Virus record (IMG/VR): IMGVR_UViG_3300030430_002613
Span: 1 to 34,616 of that record
Reading direction: 5' to 3' (one strand)
From: a virus
Length of the DNA stretch: 34,616 nucleotides
The notes under the pieces were generated by a model, which worked only from the letters and a program-made list of their open reading frames with translations, ran no database searches and had not been told where the DNA came from. This document shows, piece after piece, positions 30,150 through 34,616 of the stretch; positions within the stretch are counted from its first letter, which is position 1, and every line of letters starts with the position of its first letter. The position numbers were made by a program, and so were the translations under genes.

Positions 30150-31604
30150 CTACGTAGTTAAAGATTTAAGTTGTATGTCTGCTTCGCTTTCAGAGGGTAT
30201 GTGAGGAAATAAACCATTTTGCTCTAGTTGAGGATGGACTATTTTTGCATGTTCAATACTTAATGCATCGTTAAAAGATAATTCTGTTTCATTACTTCCT
30301 TTAAATATAAAAGTTAGTTTAGAATCAGCACCTCTTAAAACACCTGAACATATCAAAGCTTGTACAGGCTCACCTGTAAAACCACCGTTAGATTGTGATC
30401 TTGTATTTTGTATATAGTCACCGTCAGCAACACCATCACTAGCATCTACAATGTTTTTTTTAGGATGTCTTGTTACTGTTATAATAAAAGGCATTTTATC
30501 TTGATTAAATTCATCGTACGACAAGTCAGGTGGTAATTCTACTGTTATTTTATTATAATCTGTTTTATTCAAAAAGTCGTCTCCTTTGTATTGGGCAGAA
30601 CAACCAGTACCAGTTCCTCTGCTCAGTGTGGTGGTTTTAAGATCACTAAAAGCACCAAGACCTAAAAAAGAACCATCACTAAAGAAAGTTTTATTTTCAA
30701 CACTCATTCTACTTGTAATATTGGCATCTCTCATTCTTTTATAGGCTGAAACACCATTACTATTTGCTCCTGAAGTGGTAGAAGCTGCTACAAACCTTCT
30801 AGTTGTACCTCTTGCATTTAGTGAGTAATTATTTGCGTTTCTTACCTCAGTAAATAATACACTGTCGTCTTCATTAGAAATAATTGTATTGTCAGACATT
30901 GTGTATGTTTTGCCATTTCCGCCAATTAGTACGTCATTTACTTTTACCGTAGCTCTAAATCTATGTTCGTAATTGTAAAGTGGATCTGGCAACATAGAAT
31001 GAAAACTTACTATGGTAACAAAACCAGCAGAACTAGAAACTGCTGATACAGCAGGACAGCTTAATGTTAGTGTTAAGTCAGGATCTGTTGCATCAGGTAT
31101 TATTGGTAAATTAAGCTCTAATTGTATGTCGTTTTCATCGGAAGATGATACTTGTGCATTTACGGATACTCCATCAGGATTTGCTTGTGTTGAAGACAAG
31201 TTACTTGCTGTACCACCCACAGCTTCCCATTCTGTTGCAAATTCATCAAGTCCTGCTTCCTGAAAACTTAGACCCGATATGCCACTAGCTTTACCTATTC
31301 TATATTTTATAGGCGTAATGATATTTGATATAACAACACCAAATGTACCATTCTGTCTACCAACAGCAGATATATCATATGTAATACTGCCAACAAACAA
31401 ACCTAATGAAGATGTTTGACCACATATTAATTTTCTATTGTCTTTTGTTACTGAAACAGTACCATCATCCCCATCATCAACAATACATTCACCATTTTGA
31501 TCTCTTTCACAATCTTCACCATCAACCACTTTATCTTTCTTCCTAGATACAGTGATATAGTAAGGAGATCGTACATTCATTTTTTTTATATTGAATTCAC
31601 TCAT
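30150..31604 (-). CDS. Virion structural protein, 484 aa
   Basis: A 484-residue protein. The first residues (FNIKKMNVRSPYYITVS) match an opening common in Bacteroidetes phage tail proteins, and a related segment (PFIITVTRHPKKN) occurs near residue 375. An internal cysteine-rich acidic stretch (VVDGEDCERDQNGECIVDDGDD) may bind calcium. The middle is T/S/N-rich and beta. It lies 1 base before the neck-like gene and 2 bases after the 374-residue gene, all in one unit. Likely part of the tail tip. Confidence 0.6.
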   Translation of the reverse strand: MSEFNIKKMNVRSPYYITVSRKKDKVVDGEDCERDQNGECIVDDGDDGTVSVTKDNRKLICGQTSSLGLFVGSITYDISAVGRQNGTFGVVISNIITPIKYRIGKASGISGLSFQEAGLDEFATEWEAVGGTASNLSSTQANPDGVSVNAQVSSSDENDIQLELNLPIIPDATDPDLTLTLSCPAVSAVSSSAGFVTIVSFHSMLPDPLYNYEHRFRATVKVNDVLIGGNGKTYTMSDNTIISNEDDSVLFTEVRNANNYSLNARGTTRRFVAASTTSGANSNGVSAYKRMRDANITSRMSVENKTFFSDGSFLGLGAFSDLKTTTLSRGTGTGCSAQYKGDDFLNKTDYNKITVELPPDLSYDEFNQDKMPFIITVTRHPKKNIVDASDGVADGDYIQNTRSQSNGGFTGEPVQALICSGVLRGADSKLTFIFKGSNETELSFNDALSIEHAKIVHPQLEQNGLFPHIPSESEADIQLKSLTT

Positions 31605-32123
31605 CTATACAAATTTTACAGTTTTATCATTCATGTCAAATCCTGCTTTAATTAATATTTCATTTATACTTAGCTCTATGTCTTCAACTATAGGTGCAAT
31701 AACTTTTAAATTTTTCATGTCCTCTTTTACAGCTTCTTTTATAAATGGTAATCTTTTTATACCTTTTATCTTAATTTTAGATGCTATAGTTTCAGCTATT
31801 TTTTTTACTTCTGGTAGCTCAGGAGACTGATTTGCATAAGCTATTGGTTTTTTAACTAACCATTTAGCTATATCATGTACTTGTACTGTTTTTTTTCTAC
31901 CCTTTTCTATATCCATTAAATATTTGTTACCAACAATATCTATGTTCAATGCATTTAACGTTTCTTTAGTTATAATGTTTTTCAATGACTTCTTTGATGC
32001 ACCTGTGTATGTAATTTTAGATCTATCCTGTCTCTCTCTATCTAATTCAATCTTCAATAGCTTTATTAGTCTTTTGGCATAATTTTTCATATATGCTTTT
32101 GTATTTTTTATTTTTATTGACAT
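31605..32123 (-). CDS. HK97 gp10-like neck protein (possible)
   Basis: A 172-residue basic protein. An N-terminal helix (AYMKNYAKRLIKLLKIELDRERQD) precedes a YTGASKKSLKN segment, a strand region (NIDIVGNKYLMDIEKGRKK) and a helical tail. The order helix, GASxxSL, strand, YxxxxEKG is like the HK97 gp10 family that completes the head-tail joint. It overlaps the tail-completion-like gene by 10 bases. The assignment is moderate; another neck protein is possible. Confidence 0.55.
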   Translation of the reverse strand: MSIKIKNTKAYMKNYAKRLIKLLKIELDRERQDRSKITYTGASKKSLKNIITKETLNALNIDIVGNKYLMDIEKGRKKTVQVHDIAKWLVKKPIAYANQSPELPEVKKIAETIASKIKIKGIKRLPFIKEAVKEDMKNLKVIAPIVEDIELSINEILIKAGFDMNDKTVKFV

Positions 32124-32605
32124 TCTGTTCCGTCTCTGTTAGTTAGTGCCATATCATTATTGGGCATACGTAAGGATAAATTCATACTCCATCCTGATAC
32201 CTTATTTTCAAACTTATCTTCAAATAATTCTGCTACAGGATCAGAATTAAGGTGAACTAAATCATCGTACAACTGTCCTCTTCTTACAGCAGATTGTAAA
32301 CCATTTACTACAGTAAGTAATGTGTTATGTATGTCGTGTTTGTTATCTAAACCTAAATGTGGTTTTGACTTATCTTGCTTGTCATCTTTGTCTTCATCTA
32401 CTAAATCCATGACAATAAGATTCAAAGCTAAATTCATGATGTGTTCTTCAAATGTCACAGACTGAATTGTTATATGTGCCAATGGAAAAATAGTTTGTTT
32501 TGATAAATCAACTTCTAACAAATCACCAAAGGTTACAGTATTTATAGAAACATTACCATTTAGGTAAGTATGTAATTTATCAATTATGTCGTAATAGCTT
32601 TTCAT
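32114..32605 (-). CDS. Tail completion-like protein
   Basis: A 163-residue protein: SYYDIIDKLHTYLNGNVSINTVTFGDLLEVDLSKQTIFPLAHITIQSVTFEEHIMNLALNLIVMD in pieces, then a variable acidic loop (EDKDDKQDKSK) and VSGWSMNLSLRM. The fold of a helix followed by long strands and the position beside the gp10-like gene suit a tail terminator or completion protein. I recall similar genes in Bacteroidetes phages without a tested function. Confidence 0.55.
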   Translation of the reverse strand: MKSYYDIIDKLHTYLNGNVSINTVTFGDLLEVDLSKQTIFPLAHITIQSVTFEEHIMNLALNLIVMDLVDEDKDDKQDKSKPHLGLDNKHDIHNTLLTVVNGLQSAVRRGQLYDDLVHLNSDPVAELFEDKFENKVSGWSMNLSLRMPNNDMALTNRDGTECQ

Positions 32606-32621
32606 TTAAACTTCTGTTTCA

Positions 32622-33368
32622 TTATTTTTGTTTCAAGCTCATTTTTTTGTTTTTCGAAGGATAAGAAGGTAAGGCATTGATGAATTGGTAATTTTGTAAC
32701 TTTGTCAAATTCTCTGATATTTCCTCTAGCCAAAGCATATATTGATTGATACCAACCCCATGTTTTTGCAAAGCTTCCTTCAAGTCCAATGTTGTATCCG
32801 TCTTCAGTGTTTTTCGTATATAAGTCAGGGTAGCTTTCGACAATTCCATCCCTAAACGATAAAAAAAAACCACCGACCCCATAACAATGTTAAGTGGCAT
32901 CTCTTTCATAAGCAAACTTATTTCATCAGATGGTGAATAGTCTGCAATCGTATATCTTTCTTTTTTCTTAAAGTTGACTGGTCTGTAAAGTACAGCCATC
33001 GCTTTATGCATATTGTGCCAATCTCCAAGAAAGTTTTCTACATCTACATATTCACCTAAACTCATGTCATCAAGTTTTGGTATAAAACCCATCTCGACAT
33101 CTAATAGTTTAAATCTTTTAACTAGATCGTATTTTTTGTTAAATGCATCGCTTAAAATAGATAATAGTTTTGATACATCTTTGAATGGTATCTTATCTAT
33201 ATATTTTTGATCTATGTTACATATGTGCTGAACTAATTTTCTATTTATATATTCAGCATGTTTTTTTTGATCTTTATTTTTTATGTCTTTTAAGTAGTCT
33301 TGGTATTGACCTAAAGTTATTTCTTCTAGAGAACTTGGAACTACAATCTTTACTTTTTCTTTTATCAT
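32622..33368 (-). CDS. Hypothetical late protein, 248 aa
   Basis: A 248-residue protein at the head of the structural unit. It holds PSSLEEITLGQYQDYLKDI and a near-repeat MSLGEYVDVENFLGDWHNMHKAMAVLYRPV, then KEMPLNIVMGSVVFFYRLGMELSKATLTYI. The ITLGQYQ...LGEYxDxE...AVLYRP pattern looks like the helical tail-assembly proteins of Bacteroidetes phages (chaperone-like). Its start overlaps a 20-residue ORF by ATGA. No enzymatic residues are recognised. Confidence 0.6.
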   Translation of the reverse strand: MIKEKVKIVVPSSLEEITLGQYQDYLKDIKNKDQKKHAEYINRKLVQHICNIDQKYIDKIPFKDVSKLLSILSDAFNKKYDLVKRFKLLDVEMGFIPKLDDMSLGEYVDVENFLGDWHNMHKAMAVLYRPVNFKKKERYTIADYSPSDEISLLMKEMPLNIVMGSVVFFYRLGMELSKATLTYIRKTLKTDTTLDLKEALQKHGVGINQYMLWLEEISENLTKLQNYQFINALPSYPSKNKKMSLKQK

Positions 33369-33427
33369 ACTATAATAACTTTGTTTCTATTTTGTGTATT
33401 GCACCAAGACAAATGACTCAGTGGCAT
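33365..33427 (-). CDS. Possible micro-ORF, 20 aa
   Basis: MPLSHLSWCNTQNRNKVIIV, ending in an ATGA overlap with the 248-residue gene. It may act as a leader peptide for translational coupling of the structural operon. Very short, and no homologue is recalled. Confidence 0.3.
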   Translation of the reverse strand: MPLSHLSWCNTQNRNKVIIV

Positions 33428-33575
33428 ATCAATAAATAATTATATATATTATATACATTATTATATCTTATATAAATACTTATATCAATACATATTTATG
33501 TATAAAATAAAAAGTATACTTACTTATGTATACATATAATTATCTATATATATGTCATCAGGACAGTTGGAATAT
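33428..33575. other. AT-rich intergenic region
   Basis: About 150 bases that are nearly pure A/T, with many TATA and TATACATA steps and imperfect palindromes. No strong TAnnTTTG promoter is seen on the minus strand although the structural operon starts just after it. A GACAGTTGGAA site lies at its right edge on the plus strand. It could be easily melted origin DNA or a late promoter of a different type. Confidence 0.55.
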
Positions 33576-33779
33576 TTAATTATTCGTTGTGTAGTAATGA
33601 CAATACAATTCATGGATCTTATCGTAAATTGTTTTTGCTGTATACGTTTGGGGTGATCTGATTATCGTTCCGTTATTGTAAATTTCAATATACATCTCTT
33701 TATTGTGTGTTGGCACTGGATACATCTTTATGCCATTTTCTAAACACCAACTAAAACAGATATGTGGTTCGACATTCAT
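33576..33779 (-). CDS. Hypothetical protein, 67 aa
   Basis: MNVEPHICFSWCLENGIKMY...: small protein with two cysteines, then strands (EMYIEIYNNGTIIRSP) and a helix. It is alone between the repeat and the AT-rich region. The ATG is 4 bases from a TATATTTG -7 element, so it is probably translated from a leaderless mRNA. That gives it its own promoter and suggests early or separate expression. No family is recognised. Confidence 0.6.
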   Translation of the reverse strand: MNVEPHICFSWCLENGIKMYPVPTHNKEMYIEIYNNGTIIRSPQTYTAKTIYDKIHELYCHYYTTNN

Positions 33780-33783
33780 AAAG

Positions 33784-33812
33784 CAAATATAAGAAAGTTA
33801 GTTGTCAGTTGG
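33784..33812 (-). promoter_or_regulatory. -7 element with inverted TTGTCAGTTG site
   Basis: TATATTTG (33784-33791 on the minus strand) is a full -7 match but no TTTG stands at -33. Instead TTGTCAGTTGG lies there on the plus strand (33802-33812), in the opposite orientation to the same element at the ERF and 3010 promoters. It may be an operator or activator site. Confidence 0.6.
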
Positions 33813-33832
33813 AGAATGTTATCTGTGTGGAG

Positions 33833-34127
33833 TGTAGGTTATTTATAGAAAAATTGTTTTTTATCCGTCAGAGTCTATCCAATATATACTATTCATGCAT
33901 AATAAAAAGATTGCTTCTAAGGAACGCAAATATCTCTCTGGGGTTAGGGTATCAAAATGCTTTTTAATTGCATTAGGCGTTAGCTGAGGCGTAAAATTCG
34001 CCCTATTTGATATTTATTTAATCTTGCTTTCATTGATAATCAATAACTTACAAAAATAAACCAATAAAAAAACCCTCTAAAAAGAGGGTTAAAAGATTAA
34101 TTAAATTTATTTAATGATTAATTTATT
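33833..34127. repeat. Intergenic repeat, copy B (pairs with 1-290)
   Basis: Diverged copy of 1-290. It fills most of the 357-base gap between the 67- and 82-residue genes. Identity is complete for the first 55 bases (33833-33887) and then patchy, with conserved blocks spaced equally in both copies. It contains the terminator at 34066-34090. On the plus strand TTATCCGTC in the identical block differs from a DnaA box at two places. Confidence 0.85.
34066..34090 (-). terminator. Terminator after the 82-aa gene
   Basis: On the minus strand AACCCTCT and AGAGGGTT form a stem round a short T-loop, followed by a T-run. It is the counterpart of the stem at 234-259, with a C-G pair replaced by T-A. 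Confidence 0.85.
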
Positions 34128-34136
34128 TTCCAATAA

Positions 34137-34385
34137 TTATTTGGTATCAATCCTTCTTAAATTTTCAACATCTTTTCTATCTAGGCCCAACATAGCTGGA
34201 TAAATGGTACCATCTTTATGCGACATCCATTCACAGTTTGTAATATTATGGCCTTTATCTATGATAAATTTTTCGCATTCTTCAGATTGCATATATTTAT
34301 TTTCAACTTCATATTGAAATACTTTACCTATTTCAAAATCTAATATTGTTATATATCCTTTTAAATATGTTTTTCTGTTTTTCAT
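34137..34385 (-). CDS. Hypothetical protein, 82 aa
   Basis: MKNRKTYLKGYITILDFEIGK...: strands at the N-terminus, then an EECEKFIIDKGHNITNCEWMSHKDG segment and a charged helix (LDRKDVENLRRID). No motif is recognised. It follows the partial gene by 11 bases behind an AACTGATTAAATAATAAAGAA leader like those of the 0.9-3 kb accessory genes, which ties this end of the window to that region. Confidence 0.6.
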   Translation of the reverse strand: MKNRKTYLKGYITILDFEIGKVFQYEVENKYMQSEECEKFIIDKGHNITNCEWMSHKDGTIYPAMLGLDRKDVENLRRIDTK

Positions 34386-34396
34386 TTCTTTATTAT

Positions 34397-34616
34397 TTAA
34401 TCAGTTATTGTTTCTATTTCGCAAAAATCTAATATATAATCATAAATAGCACGTTTAATTAATTTGCCATCTAGATAAAATCTGTATTCATGCAAATTAG
34501 GTTTTATTTCTCTGTGTGTTGTTTTAGTGTTAAAGAAGTTGTAAGACCTTTGTTTTGAAGTGCCAACAAAACAACTTAATTCTCCGTGTTCCTTTATTCC
34601 GTAACTTTTATTGCTT
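34397..34616 (-). CDS. Partial hypothetical protein, 5' end outside the window
   Basis: The reading frame is open through the window edge and ends at the TAA at 34397-34399. The visible 72 residues include YGIKEHGELSCFVGTSKQRS, a HEYRFYLDGKLIKRAIYDYIL segment and an acidic end EIETITD. It seems to be a small mixed alpha/beta protein. Without its start no family can be given. Confidence 0.55.
   Translation of the reverse strand, partial: SNKSYGIKEHGELSCFVGTSKQRSYNFFNTKTTHREIKPNLHEYRFYLDGKLIKRAIYDYILDFCEIETITD

Noticed and set aside
33833-34127. Reading the repeat as the terminal redundancy of a linear phage genome
   Set aside because: Terminal repeats are identical; these copies differ at many places and are followed by different genes.
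1-34616. tRNA genes, CRISPR arrays, integrase and attachment sites
   Set aside because: No cloverleaf, no repeat-spacer array and no recombinase motif was found. The direct repeat at the ends is too diverged to be an att pair.

Overview
The window is AT-rich and almost entirely coded on the minus strand, so transcription reads from high to low coordinates. It is most of the genome of a tailed dsDNA phage (Caudoviricetes). It has a portal, HK97-type capsid, large terminase, tail tube and tape-measure protein, and no sheath or integrase was found, so a long non-contractile (siphovirus-like) tail and a virulent lifestyle are inferred. The host is probably a member of Bacteroidota, likely Flavobacteriia. 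The evidence is promoters of the form TTTG-N18/19-TAnnTTTG, starts with A/T-rich leaders and no Shine-Dalgarno, and small families I know from Bacteroidetes phages (DUF6712-like connector, WYL_2-like protein, a basic VHAKSK...YRGQG peptide, a CCDGS-QAQGIG peptide).

Layout in transcription order (right to left). (1) 34616-33576: three small unknown genes, one cut by the window end, with a 290-bp intergenic repeat. (2) 33427-20497: tail completion and neck-like proteins, three large virion proteins, tape measure, XkdF-type protease fused to a DUF5824-like domain, scaffold-like protein, decoration-like protein, major capsid and tail tube, ended by a terminator. (3) 20408-13006: unknown virion protein, portal, connector, fibre-like proteins, a protein with three LamG domains, and a lysis cassette of small membrane proteins, an M15 peptidase and a 3TM holin, ended by a terminator. 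(4) 12836-3204: an early/replication module starting at an apparently leaderless promoter. It holds an ERF annealing protein, a protein with an SSB-like tail, a ParB-like protein, a winged helix, primase-helicase, RusA-like resolvase, a sigma-like factor, a dNTP diphosphohydrolase-like domain, a RecB/ExoVIII-like nuclease and a DnaA domain-IV-like protein. It runs straight into small and large terminase and a PD-(D/E)XK nuclease. (5) 2967-294: two accessory operons of very small proteins with their own promoters and terminators, the second ending in a Gp88-like cysteine protein.

The most unusual content is non-coding. A diverged 290-bp element is duplicated at both ends of the window and includes a terminator stem with a compensatory base change. 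Eight copies of a 15-bp motif are clustered at the 3' ends of two transcription units. A TTGTCAGTTG element lies at or near the -33 region of three promoters, inverted in one of them. Two genes start exactly 4 nt after the -7 element. Position 1 coincides with a 55-bp stretch identical to 33833-33887, which suggests the window starts at an assembly break.

Many small genes were found by reading the gaps and checking for ATGA/TAATG stop-start overlaps. Functions of most proteins under 70 residues are unknown. Family names are from recognition of motifs, not from searches.
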